NCBI RefSeq assembly: GCF_018364065.1
Contig: NZ_JAGZMO010000007.1
Span: 26,796-90,795, forward strand
DNA from: Veillonella sp.
GTDB lineage: Bacteria; Bacillota; Negativicutes; Veillonellales; Veillonellaceae
Direction: 5' to 3'
Length of the DNA: 64,000 bases
Shown: piece after piece, positions 9,110 to 17,885 of the stretch
How the letters are laid out: the number at the start of each line of letters is the position of its first letter
Position numbering within the stretch: the first letter of the stretch is position 1
Notes under the pieces: generated by a model
The model's input: the letters and a program-made list of their open reading frames with translations, nothing else
What the model was told of the DNA's origin: nothing
The model's database searches: none
Position numbers and translations under genes: made by a program

Positions 9110-10630
9110 TCAGGTTATAGGAGCCGGATTGAATACGGACAATGCATTGTAAATGCCATAAGTATCCGATTTCGTCTTCACTTCGCCGCTGGCGATTTTA
9201 ATGATGAATTCGAAAATAGCTTCGCCCATAGTTTCGATAGTTTCTTCACCGGTTAATACACGGCCGCAGTCCACATCGATAATGTCATGCCATTTAGCGG
9301 ACAATACAGGGTTTGTACTTACTTTCAATACAGGAATGTATGGCAAGTTGTAAGTTGTACCACGTCCGGAGGAGAAAAGTTGTACCGTAATGCCGGAAGC
9401 CAACTGTTCAGTACCGCAAACAAAGTCGCTCGCAGGAGTAGCTGCGAATGTTAAGCCCGGTTTGCGAATTTTTTCGCCTACGGAAATAACGTCCACGATT
9501 TCAGAAGTACCGGATTTAGCAACGGAACCCATAGATTTTTCTACAATAGTAGATAAACCGCCGGCTTTGTTACCTAAGGACGTGTTAGCGGAACGGTCAA
9601 CCTGGCCTTGTGCCAAGTAATCATCGTACCAAGCCACTTCTTCATCAAGTTTTTTCACTACATCTTCGTTCAACATACGGTCTTTCATAATGTGAACCGC
9701 ATCACGAACTTCGGACATTTCAGAGAAAATAACTTTTGCGCCGTGTAATACGAGAAGGTCACTGGCATAACCCATAGAAGGGTTAGCAGTTAAACCGGAG
9801 AACGCATCACTGCCGCCGCACTGCATGCCTACAACCAATTCGCTTACAGGGATTGGTTCTCTCTTACGTTTGTTTAATTGACCAAGTACTACTTCGGCCT
9901 GTTTCATGATTGTGTCAACCATAGCAGCGAAACCGTGGCAGTCTTGCAACATAATTACATTGTCGCGAGGATAATCAGGGAATGCGCGTTCAGGGTTGAA
10001 CTTTTCACAACCTAAGCCGATAACCATACGGCCTTCGATCATATTAGGATTTTCGCTGATGTGGCGAATTGTACGTTGAGGAATATCGGAACCTTTACCG
10101 TCGATAGCAACGCCGCAACCATAAATATGGTTAACTGCCACTACATCATCCACATTAGGGAACTTAGGTAATAATTCACGACGAATTTTGTCTACTGCGT
10201 AGTTAACAACACCTTCAACACATTGTACGGTAGTATTCAGTGTTAATAAATTGCGTGTACCGGCAGAACCGTCGGAATTGCGATAGCCCATGAAATAACG
10301 GGTTTCAGGTTTTTCGCGATCGGCGAAACGGTAGTCCAACTTCTTGTGAGCTACAGTAGTGTTCATTTCATCACTTGGTTTAATGTAAATGTTCTTTTCA
10401 TTAACCCATGTGCCGGCCGGTAAATCTTCTTTAGCATAACCGATTGCTACGCCGTAACGGATAACCGGTGCATCTTTTGGAATTAATGTTAAGGCTACTT
10501 TGTGACCGAAAGGAACTTCGGACTGAGTCGTAACATTTACTTCTTCCACTACATGGCCTTTTGGCAAGCCTGTTTCAACAACGGCAATGGCCACGTTGTC
10601 ATTAGGATTAACTTTAATTACTTCTCTCAT
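9110..10630 (-). CDS. garD: Galactarate dehydratase (UxaA/GarD family)
   Basis: 506 residues, close to the roughly 520 of enterobacterial GarD. An N-terminal SAF-like domain (about 1-100) is followed by the UxaA-type catalytic region. Conserved pieces include GYRNSDGSAGTRN, NHIYGCGVA, GLGCEKFNP, MQCGGSDAFSG and VDCGRVLTGEET. It dehydrates galactarate (mucate) to 5-keto-4-deoxyglucarate in a metal-dependent reaction, feeding the same lyase as GudD. The start has AGGAGG upstream. A nested hairpin separates it from gudP, so it may be partly uncoupled from the transporter gene. Confidence 0.93.
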   Translation of the reverse strand: MREVIKVNPNDNVAIAVVETGLPKGHVVEEVNVTTQSEVPFGHKVALTLIPKDAPVIRYGVAIGYAKEDLPAGTWVNEKNIYIKPSDEMNTTVAHKKLDYRFADREKPETRYFMGYRNSDGSAGTRNLLTLNTTVQCVEGVVNYAVDKIRRELLPKFPNVDDVVAVNHIYGCGVAIDGKGSDIPQRTIRHISENPNMIEGRMVIGLGCEKFNPERAFPDYPRDNVIMLQDCHGFAAMVDTIMKQAEVVLGQLNKRKREPIPVSELVVGMQCGGSDAFSGLTANPSMGYASDLLVLHGAKVIFSEMSEVRDAVHIMKDRMLNEDVVKKLDEEVAWYDDYLAQGQVDRSANTSLGNKAGGLSTIVEKSMGSVAKSGTSEIVDVISVGEKIRKPGLTFAATPASDFVCGTEQLASGITVQLFSSGRGTTYNLPYIPVLKVSTNPVLSAKWHDIIDVDCGRVLTGEETIETMGEAIFEFIIKIASGEVKTKSDTYGIYNALSVFNPAPIT

Positions 10631-10650
10631 AGGAATCCTCCTAAACTTTT

Positions 10651-10702
10651 AAAAACAAATGGCAGCTGTCAAACAGCTACACGCTGTTTAATAGCTGCCA
10701 TT
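10651..10702 (-). terminator. Nested hairpin/terminator between gudP and garD
   Basis: Outer stem AATGGCAGCT/AGCTGCCATT (10658-10667 with 10693-10702) and inner stem AAACAGC/GCTGTTT (10671-10689). On the minus strand it is followed by TGTTTTT, so it can terminate or attenuate transcription into garD. Confidence 0.7.
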
Positions 10703-10752
10703 ATTTTATATACGATTCAACAATATGCTACTTAATATGAGTATATCATATA

Positions 10753-12147
10753 TTATTTAGCTTCAGCCTCAAGAGGTTTGATTTCGAAACGATGGATATC
10801 GCCAACCACAACAAGGTAACTTGCAAGAGCTACGAATGCGTGGATACCAACGAAGAGCAATGCCATGTCGAAAGAACCGGTAGTGTTTACGATGTAGCCG
10901 ATAACGATTGGAGTAACGATACTGGAAAGGTTACCGCACATGTTCATAACGCCGCCGCTCAAACCAACGATTTGTTTTGGAGCGATATCGGAGTTAACAG
11001 CCCAACCAAGAGCACCGAAAGCTTTACCGAAGAATGCAAGAGCCATCAAAGCTACTACAACCATGTCGTTGTCTGTGTAGTTACAGATAATCATGGACAT
11101 AGCCAATAACATACCTACTACGATTGGCACTTTACGTGCTACGGATAAGGAATAACCGCGATGTAAGAGGAAGTCGGAGAACAAGCCGCCGAGGATACCG
11201 CCTAAGAAACCGCAGATTGCAGGTAAGGATGCAACGAAACCTGCTTTTAAGATTGTCATACCACGAGCCTGTACCAAGTATACAGGGAACCAGGTAATGA
11301 AGAAGAATGTTAAAGCGTTGATACAATATTGTGCTACATACACACCAACACACATACGGTTGGAGAATAATTGTTTGATATATCCAAGTTTTGGACCGGA
11401 GTTTTCTTCTTTTTTCTTGCCGCTGTCGATACTTACTAAACCGCCGCCGGCTTTGATGTATTCAAGTTCTTCCGCATTAACATGTGGATGTTCTGCAGGA
11501 TCATGAATGTAATGTCTCCAAACAACTACGAACAAGAGACCGATAGCACCCATAACGGTGAATACATGATGCCAACCGAAAGTATGAACTATCCAGCCCA
11601 TCATTGGTACGAAGATTACAGATGCGAAGTACTGTGCTGCGTTGAAGATAGCCGATGCAGTACCACGTTCCTGAGATGGGAACCAAGCTGCAACGATACG
11701 GCTGTTACCAGGGAAGGAAGGAGCTTCCGCAACCCCTAATAAGAAACGCATTGCGAACAATGTAGCCATTGCTACGAAACCGTGTAAGAATACTACTGCG
11801 CCTTGTAGCATGGTAAATAATGACCAGAAGAATAAGCTATAGGCATATACACGTTTTGTACCGTAGCGATCAAGTAACCAGCCGCCAGGTAATTGGCAGA
11901 TTACGTAAGCCCAGCCCCAAGCGGAGAATACATAACCTAAGTCAACATTACTAAATCCTAATTCTGCTGCAATTGCTGTACCTGCAATTGAAATTGTCGC
12001 GCGGTCAGCATAGTTGATTGCTGTGATGATAAACAACAGCCATACGATCGCCCAACGAACCCATGTTTTACGTTTTACGTTGCACGCCACATCCATGAAG
12101 CCGCAGCCCTGAGTGGTGTTCCCTTTGTTCTGTCCTTGAGTGTCCAT
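10753..12147 (-). CDS. gudP: MFS sugar-diacid transporter (GudP/GarP family)
   Basis: 464 residues with about 12 hydrophobic segments, in the anion:cation symporter (ACS) family of the major facilitator superfamily. The loop after TM1 and TM2 has NYADRATIS and QLPGGWLLDRYGTKR, typical of GudP/GarP diacid transporters. It would import glucarate or galactarate across the inner membrane with protons. The open frame runs 58 codons further upstream, but the ATG at 12147 (MDTQGQNKG) has GGAGG eight bases upstream. It is the first gene of the catabolic array. Confidence 0.9.
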   Translation of the reverse strand: MDTQGQNKGNTTQGCGFMDVACNVKRKTWVRWAIVWLLFIITAINYADRATISIAGTAIAAELGFSNVDLGYVFSAWGWAYVICQLPGGWLLDRYGTKRVYAYSLFFWSLFTMLQGAVVFLHGFVAMATLFAMRFLLGVAEAPSFPGNSRIVAAWFPSQERGTASAIFNAAQYFASVIFVPMMGWIVHTFGWHHVFTVMGAIGLLFVVVWRHYIHDPAEHPHVNAEELEYIKAGGGLVSIDSGKKKEENSGPKLGYIKQLFSNRMCVGVYVAQYCINALTFFFITWFPVYLVQARGMTILKAGFVASLPAICGFLGGILGGLFSDFLLHRGYSLSVARKVPIVVGMLLAMSMIICNYTDNDMVVVALMALAFFGKAFGALGWAVNSDIAPKQIVGLSGGVMNMCGNLSSIVTPIVIGYIVNTTGSFDMALLFVGIHAFVALASYLVVVGDIHRFEIKPLEAEAK

Positions 12148-12921
12148 TTTCATAGCCTCCATACTAATACTTATTATATCTCCGTGTACAGCATCGTAAG
12201 CCTTTGTACTGCGGGTCAACTCTGTATCTAAGGCTTTCTCTCTATCACTGTACTTGTTAACTGTCCTAATTATATACTGTGAGCATGCGTTAGATATATA
12301 GTATCTATAACATATAAACATATGTATTTCGGAGCAGTTTTAGGTATGGTATGTGTATATCGAAACTTATATATTACTCAAATGCATATTACAAAGTTTT
12401 TACATTCCTTTTATAACCAAAAAAGATATTCCTCTATAAAAATCAATTTGATCCACTTTGCCTACACAGGTTTCAATGTAGTCTATAAGACAAATCAAAT
12501 CCATCTTCACAACAGAATATCTTTTGATGAACTTTATCGTATTTAGTTATTGTCATTCCCCGCTAAAAAGAAGTCTCTCCGATTGTCTATTATATATACT
12601 ATTATAATACCTTCCCCTACAACGATAGTATCTCCACCTGACTGTAACCTTGCAGTTAAGAGCTTAATTCTACATACGTAATAAAACTATATTTTCAAAA
12701 AAAGCCCCTTTTCTATGCTAGCCGGACTTATGCGGTCCCTATACCAAAGAGCCTTACCATTGATCCGCTTTGCGTTCTCCATACCAAAAGAAGGCTGTGC
12801 AGAGACAATTTTGTCGCTACACAGCCTTCTATTACACCCTTACATCTAATATATATCTATATTACTTATTTTCTTTGTATCTATTACATTTCTGTAAACA
12901 ATCTTACAATCTCTTTACAAA
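12148..12921. other. Gap between the VWA operon and gudP
   Basis: 774 bases without a convincing gene. AT-rich at 12160-12690, where the gudP promoter must lie. A terminator for the VWA operon is at 12784-12830. Two similar stretches containing CATACCAAA-like sequence flank 12740-12788. A 74-codon frame at 12322 has no ribosome site and an unlikely composition. Confidence 0.4.
12784..12830 (-). terminator. Terminator of the repeat protein-MoxR-VWA operon
   Basis: Perfect 11-bp stem AGAAGGCTGTG/CACAGCCTTCT (12789-12799 with 12820-12830), with a minus-strand TTTTGG tail. Confidence 0.8.
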
Positions 12922-14463
12922 CTACCAGGTCTTCTCCTGGTTGGCCATAGAGAAACCTTCCTGGTTATTCATAGAGTATCCGTCCACGCGTTCGTCGTCC
13001 ACCATAACGTCTTCTTCCTCTTCGATGAAGCCCACCTGTTTTACCAGGCCCCACGGATTTTCAACGGACAGCTGTGCTTCAGCGCCCACGAGAACCCAAA
13101 GGATTTTATAGTGTTTTGGAATCGGATCCAGCTTCTTCTCCCCTTTGCCGTCCGTAAAGTAGACGAGCAAATCGGCCTGCTCCGTGTTGGCGAAGTCGAT
13201 GACCGGCGAAAAGAGCGTACTGCCGCGAGCCTGTACACGCGGTTTTACGTCTTTTAACTTTTTCACCGTATAGGTACGGCGAATGACGCTGTCACACTCT
13301 ACAACGGTAATTTCAAAGTCATAGTTTCTCGTAATTTCCAGCACTTCCAGCATCGCCTGTCGGAACGCACTGTCGGAGATACTGCCGCTGCAGTCCAAGG
13401 CGACTACAATGTTGGCCCGGCGGCGGCGCAATTCCCCACGCAACTCCAAACGCTCCGGCTGTCGGCGACTGCGACGCGTCGTAGTCTTGCGATAGCCTGC
13501 ACTGATAGAGCCGATTAAACGCTTCAAATAAATCGACCAGGACATGGTGGTCTGATGCTTTTTAAAATCACTTAATAGCCCTGTCAAATACCCGGCTATA
13601 TCCCCTTTTTCAGAGCTTTCCACCATCTTGTTCGTCAACTGCTGTTGTGAATCACCGTCCACATTGTCCGATTCGGACCAAATGTCATGACTGCGGGCGG
13701 CGTTAAACGTTTCCGCCACGATGGAGCTCATAGCTTCATCACTCGTTGTATCTCCCAGCTCCGTAGCTCCTTCTGTTTCGCGGGCCACATCGATGTGGGC
13801 CTGAATTTCGTCCACATAGTATTCCAATGGTTTGAACGCTACTACGCGAGTGCCGAAATGCTTATTCAACCAGTTTACATCGATCGCATCCGGCGGCAAT
13901 GGACTGATATAGTTATTTACCACTATATCCATGGCCAAGTTAATGGCCAATGGAGAGTACCGTTTATACAAGCGTTTCGCGCGGACCAAGTGCAAGGAAA
14001 TGACATGGAGAATCTCATGCTTAATGGAGCTCATCATCTGCTCCGCCGTCATATCCAAGAAGATAATAGGATTAAAATACATTACATAACCGCTACCTTT
14101 GAAGTTGATCCCTGTAGCACTGGTCATGGAGAATCGCAGTTCCTGCCCTACTTGCAGGAAGAAATAACCGTAAAAGGAATCTTCTTCCAACAAAAGCAGG
14201 TTCAGCTGGGACACAAGCTTGAAAAAGCGTTTTTCATAGTCCCCGTCAACCACGAATTCCGCCGTACCGGCCTTCAGGTCGCGATTACCCGCAGCTAAAG
14301 CGGCCGCTTCAGTAATGGCGTAACCTAAAGAGTTCGTGTACGCATTATCCTTGATTTCCTGCTCACGCTGCTTCGCATCCCGTTCAATTTTCCAAGCCGC
14401 TACCAGTTTTTTCGTCAGGTCCAACAACTCCAAGCGGGTAGCTTCAATCTTGTTTTCCTTCAT
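12922..14463 (-). CDS. VWA-like protein with N-terminal metallopeptidase domain (DUF2201/COG3864 type)
   Basis: 513 residues. The N-terminal half has a zinc-peptidase-like HEILH (in KHEILHVISLH, about residues 147-157), followed by MDIVVNNYI. The C-terminal half has a VWA-type MIDAS: DCSGS (about 355), ARGST (about 410) and FTDGKG (about 433). Such proteins pair with MoxR AAA+ ATPases and are thought to act together in metal insertion or complex remodelling; the client here is unknown. Its ATG overlaps the stop of the ATPase gene (TAATG), showing translational coupling. Between the domains lies a basic Arg-rich stretch (TTTRRSRRQ). The C-terminus ends with the near-repeat NNQEGFSMANQEK. Confidence 0.85.
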   Translation of the reverse strand: MKENKIEATRLELLDLTKKLVAAWKIERDAKQREQEIKDNAYTNSLGYAITEAAALAAGNRDLKAGTAEFVVDGDYEKRFFKLVSQLNLLLLEEDSFYGYFFLQVGQELRFSMTSATGINFKGSGYVMYFNPIIFLDMTAEQMMSSIKHEILHVISLHLVRAKRLYKRYSPLAINLAMDIVVNNYISPLPPDAIDVNWLNKHFGTRVVAFKPLEYYVDEIQAHIDVARETEGATELGDTTSDEAMSSIVAETFNAARSHDIWSESDNVDGDSQQQLTNKMVESSEKGDIAGYLTGLLSDFKKHQTTMSWSIYLKRLIGSISAGYRKTTTRRSRRQPERLELRGELRRRRANIVVALDCSGSISDSAFRQAMLEVLEITRNYDFEITVVECDSVIRRTYTVKKLKDVKPRVQARGSTLFSPVIDFANTEQADLLVYFTDGKGEKKLDPIPKHYKILWVLVGAEAQLSVENPWGLVKQVGFIEEEEDVMVDDERVDGYSMNNQEGFSMANQEKTW

Positions 14464-15584
14464 TATAGACTCCGCTGTAAATCAAAAAATGCATTTACAA
14501 AGTTATCATTTTCAATGGCCTGCTCATAGAAACGTGGGAAGTTATTACGCACGTCCTTCATAACGGCCATCTGCAAATCTTCCGGATAGTTTGCCATGAA
14601 TTCCATGAAGCGTGTTACCACGCTTTGAGCGGCCTTAGTATCTACGAAAAGCTGGTTGGCACGCAGTTCAATAACGCGCATCAAGTTTTTCGCCGTTAAA
14701 TATAGACGAGTGTGGCTTTCCTTGCCCAAGCGTTCTTTTACAGAATCACTGAGCACATCGCCCTTAAATACATCGTCGAAGCTGATGAGCGGTGCATGAT
14801 CCGCCTCTACAAAGCTGATAAATTCGCGGGCAATGACTTTGCCCACATTACCGCGAATAACGTTGAAGAATACGTCTTTACCCACTGCTTCCGGATTGCG
14901 TTTATACATAGCATATAAAGCGGACACACGTTCATAACTACGTGGTGTGGCGTAAATATCATCGTCATTCATCTTATGTAAATATTCCGGATAGGTACTG
15001 ATGAATTCCATAACCATCGGTTCCAAATGCGCTTCCGCCGCCCAGTCGAGCCACTGCATGTAGTCCGGTTCCATGTGGAGCCACACGAAACGGTTCTGCT
15101 GTGCCACGTCCATCTCAACCGTCTGATAGTCATAGCTGTTAGTCGGGTTCATGGCCGCTACAATATGTACCTTGGAGCCCAACACGAAGCCGTTGATTTC
15201 ACGGTTCAAAATGAGGTTCATTAATTCCTGCTGCACTGCATGTTCACAGCGGTTAATTTCGTCGATGAACAGTACAACCTGATGACCGGCCGCCATTTTA
15301 TCTGCAATCTGCTTTAATTTATAGTGGATTGCGTAGACAGTCACCTTTTCAGTCACTGTGGAGCCGTCTTCCAAACGGCGCGTGAAGCTGTCCACCGTTG
15401 GCAAACCGCCGATTTCCCCTTCTTTCAACAAGTTACCATCAATCGTAACCAAAGACCAGCCGTTCTTCACAGCCAAACGGTGAGCCAAGGACGTTTTACC
15501 AATCCCTGTTTCACCAACCAACAAAGGTACCTGGCCGGCCTCTAATACTAATTCCACACTTTTCATTGTTTCTACAAAGTTCAT
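14463..15584 (-). CDS. MoxR-type AAA+ ATPase
   Basis: 373 residues. Walker A is GETGIGKTS (about residues 24-32), Walker B is VVLFIDEINR, and sensor 1 is AAMNPTN. The insertion pattern and pairing fit the MoxR/RavA group. These ATPases act as chaperones with VWA partners. The gene ends in a one-base overlap with the VWA gene and begins 100 bases after the repeat-protein gene, so all three look like one operon. Start MNFVETM follows AGGAAA. Confidence 0.9.
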   Translation of the reverse strand: MNFVETMKSVELVLEAGQVPLLVGETGIGKTSLAHRLAVKNGWSLVTIDGNLLKEGEIGGLPTVDSFTRRLEDGSTVTEKVTVYAIHYKLKQIADKMAAGHQVVLFIDEINRCEHAVQQELMNLILNREINGFVLGSKVHIVAAMNPTNSYDYQTVEMDVAQQNRFVWLHMEPDYMQWLDWAAEAHLEPMVMEFISTYPEYLHKMNDDDIYATPRSYERVSALYAMYKRNPEAVGKDVFFNVIRGNVGKVIAREFISFVEADHAPLISFDDVFKGDVLSDSVKERLGKESHTRLYLTAKNLMRVIELRANQLFVDTKAAQSVVTRFMEFMANYPEDLQMAVMKDVRNNFPRFYEQAIENDNFVNAFFDLQRSL

Positions 15585-15684
15585 TATCTTTTTCCTATCT
15601 AGTAATTAATACAGTCTTATTTTAATATCCTTAAAATGTAATTATAATCCAAGATACAGTTATACGTTAACGCTCAATCTTATA

Positions 15685-16491
15685 CTAAAACTTCAACAGT
15701 TCGTCCACGGTAATACGTCGTGCCTTCTGACTGCCGAATTTATCGATAATACCCACCACATCGACTTCAAAGCCCTTGTTGTGTTTGCCGATGTACGTAC
15801 AGTTCACCAAGTCACGCACATACTGTTCACTAATATCTTCACGGCTTACAATTTCCTTCAACCGTTCTTCCAAATAAATATTGGGGATCATGTAATCCGG
15901 CGGCAAGTATTTTGTAATCAAGCTGCTGATGCCAAGGAAATGCAAAGCCTGATCCACCGTAACATCACTCAAGAGGCGTACGGCCTGCGGATCCAGCGTT
16001 ACTGCCAAATCAATAGCGGCAGGTGTCGGATTTTTAATATAGCTGAGGGCCTGATAGTTCTGAGCCACTGCGGCCAACTGCACTTCTTCCGACGGATTCG
16101 ATAAAAACTTAATGGCGTCGTAATTGGACTTTACCGCCATAAGCTGAAACTCTTCCGATGGATTTTTAACATATTGAATGGCCCAGCCGGACTGCTCCAA
16201 GGCAATGCGAATGAGCGATTCGTCAGGATTATCAATGAGGGATAAATTATTCCAAGCTTTTGAAACGACCATCTCCAAAATTTCGTGGGACGGATTGTTC
16301 AAATACTGAATAGCGCGTGGCGCATTGGTCAGCGCAATATCCACCATCTCCGGTGTCGGATCCTTAATAAATTGTAAAACCATGCCGTTTTTGCGCAAGG
16401 CGGTTAACTTCATTTCTTCCGTAGGATTGTCAATTTGAGCCAGTCCATAAGGGTTAATACTTAATATGCGTAACTGCTTTTCCTGATCCAT
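15685..16491 (-). CDS. 22-residue-repeat (DUF4116-like) protein of a MoxR/VWA operon
   Basis: 268 residues. Seven consecutive 22-residue repeats fill residues 20-173, with a consensus like xxNPSEExxLxAVxxNxxAIxx. A degenerate eighth follows at 174-187. The remaining 80 residues form a different C-terminal domain containing YIGKHNKGFEVDVVGIIDKF. The repeats look like helical-hairpin repeats of the DUF4116 kind, so a scaffold or client-binding role is plausible. It is the first gene of the operon with the ATPase and VWA genes. I know no defined function. There is no signal peptide, so it is probably cytoplasmic. Start is supported by GAGGA. Confidence 0.75.
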   Translation of the reverse strand: MDQEKQLRILSINPYGLAQIDNPTEEMKLTALRKNGMVLQFIKDPTPEMVDIALTNAPRAIQYLNNPSHEILEMVVSKAWNNLSLIDNPDESLIRIALEQSGWAIQYVKNPSEEFQLMAVKSNYDAIKFLSNPSEEVQLAAVAQNYQALSYIKNPTPAAIDLAVTLDPQAVRLLSDVTVDQALHFLGISSLITKYLPPDYMIPNIYLEERLKEIVSREDISEQYVRDLVNCTYIGKHNKGFEVDVVGIIDKFGSQKARRITVDELLKF

Positions 16492-16892
16492 ATATAATCC
16501 TCTACTCTAACACATTACTTATTATATAAAACTAATAGAGCCTTACTCATCGTACGCAACTTATAGCACGTTACTTATAATACTTTATTTCCATTATAAA
16601 ATTATAACCTTTTATAGATTCTGTTATAACTTCAATTGCACTCTATTATATCGAATAAATTCATTTACATGTATATGATACCATTTATCAGTTCATTTGT
16701 CCGCACCAATCTGAGTTTATTCGCTGAATTGCTGTATCTTCTCCGTATGTTATATATAACTCTTCCTCATACGAATACATGCACAAAAGGAGATACCCCG
16801 TTGCCGGGAATATCTCCTCATGTACTAAGTGTATTGTGTTTTTATGTCATACGGCCAATTAGATTGACCGTATTTCAACGTCGTTAAACGGC
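16492..16892. other. Gap between sodA and the repeat-protein operon
   Basis: 401 AT-rich bases containing the operon promoter region and two hairpins near sodA. No gene seen. Confidence 0.4.
16784..16873 (-). terminator. Tandem hairpins after sodA
   Basis: Near hairpin: ATACGGTCAAT/ATTGGCCGTAT (16849-16873, with G-U pairing, weak tail). Far hairpin: AGGAGATA/TATCTCCT with an inner CCCG/CGGG stem (16788-16818), followed on the minus strand by TTTTGTGC. The far one is the better terminator. Confidence 0.7.
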
Positions 16893-17504
16893 TTATTTTA
16901 CAGCGCCGTTGTAGTGTGCATTTACCTGGTCCCAGTTAACTAAGTTCCAGAATGCTGCGATGTAGTCAGGACGAGCGTTCTTGTATTTCAAGTAGTACGC
17001 ATGTTCCCACACATCAAGACCGAGAACCGGAGTTTTGCCGTCGCTTAACGGAGAATCCTGGTTAGCGGTAGATAAAATTTCAAGTTTGCCGCCATTTACA
17101 ACAAGCCATGCCCAGCCGGAACCGAAACGACCTGTAGCAGCTTTACCGAATTCAGCTTTGAAGTTGTCAAAGCTGCCGAAAGCTTCATCAATAGCCGCTG
17201 CGATTGCGCCGGTAGGTGCTCCGCCTGCGTTAGGAGCTAAAATATTCCAGAAGAATGTATGGTTTGCATGACCGCCGCCATTGTTGCGTACGGCTGTGCG
17301 AATATCTTCCGGCACGGCGTTCAAGTCCGTGATTAAAGTTTCCACATCTTTATCACCCAATTCAGGATGTTTTTCGATCGCTGCGTTTAAATTCACAACG
17401 TAAGTATTGTGGTGTTTATCATGATGAAAATGCATTGTTTCTGCATCGATATGCGGTTCTAAAGCGTCATAAGCATAAGGTAATTCCGGTAATGTGTAAG
17501 CCAT
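16893..17504 (-). CDS. sodA: Superoxide dismutase, Mn/Fe family
   Basis: 203 residues, standard length. The metal ligands are the first His in MHFHHDKHHNTYV, the His of GGHANHTFFW, and the Asp and His of DVWEHAYYLKY. The glycine-rich NNGGGHANH and the Gln in NQDSPL are the arrangement usually found in manganese enzymes. It converts superoxide to oxygen and hydrogen peroxide in the cytoplasm. Its presence beside oxygen-sensitive pyruvate formate-lyase may protect the glycyl-radical enzyme. Divergent from pfl, with AAGGAGG upstream of the ATG. Confidence 0.95.
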   Translation of the reverse strand: MAYTLPELPYAYDALEPHIDAETMHFHHDKHHNTYVVNLNAAIEKHPELGDKDVETLITDLNAVPEDIRTAVRNNGGGHANHTFFWNILAPNAGGAPTGAIAAAIDEAFGSFDNFKAEFGKAATGRFGSGWAWLVVNGGKLEILSTANQDSPLSDGKTPVLGLDVWEHAYYLKYKNARPDYIAAFWNLVNWDQVNAHYNGAVK

Positions 17505-17637
17505 AATGTGCCTCCTTCTCCCTTTCGGGACCTGTAATTAAAAATTTATGCTCAAATATTGTAACTATTTACTTAAATGTAATGTTTTACGTTTATCATC
17601 TATATTGAATAATTTCAATATTTATTGTGCTTTAATG

Positions 17638-17658
17638 ATAACAAATTTCATTTGTTAT
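17638..17658. promoter_or_regulatory. Perfect 8-bp palindrome in the sodA-pfl divergent region
   Basis: ATAACAAA at 17638-17645 and TTTGTTAT at 17651-17658, separated by five bases. Its place between divergent sodA and pfl suggests a shared operator, for example for a redox regulator. It does not match the classical FNR (TTGAT-ATCAA) or Rex sites. The rest of the 17505-17885 gap is AT-rich, with no gene. Confidence 0.4.
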
Positions 17659-17885
17659 GTCTACTACTTTTTTAGGCTCCGTTTTAAATTTTACAAACAA
17701 TACTCAACAAACCTTCTTTATACCTACTTCTACTCCATTCCGACATTTTTATCTTTACAGTCATTTTACTTTTAGCATATCATCAATAGAAAATAAGTAT
17801 CATTACGCGTATTGTAATATGCAAGGTTTCAGTATACACTTAGGGTACATTCTATATTTTTATTATCCTTAGTGGAGGTGCCAAT

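Noticed and set aside
12322..12546. Possible 74-codon gene upstream of gudP
   Set aside because: No ribosome site, very AT-driven composition, no recognisable protein features.
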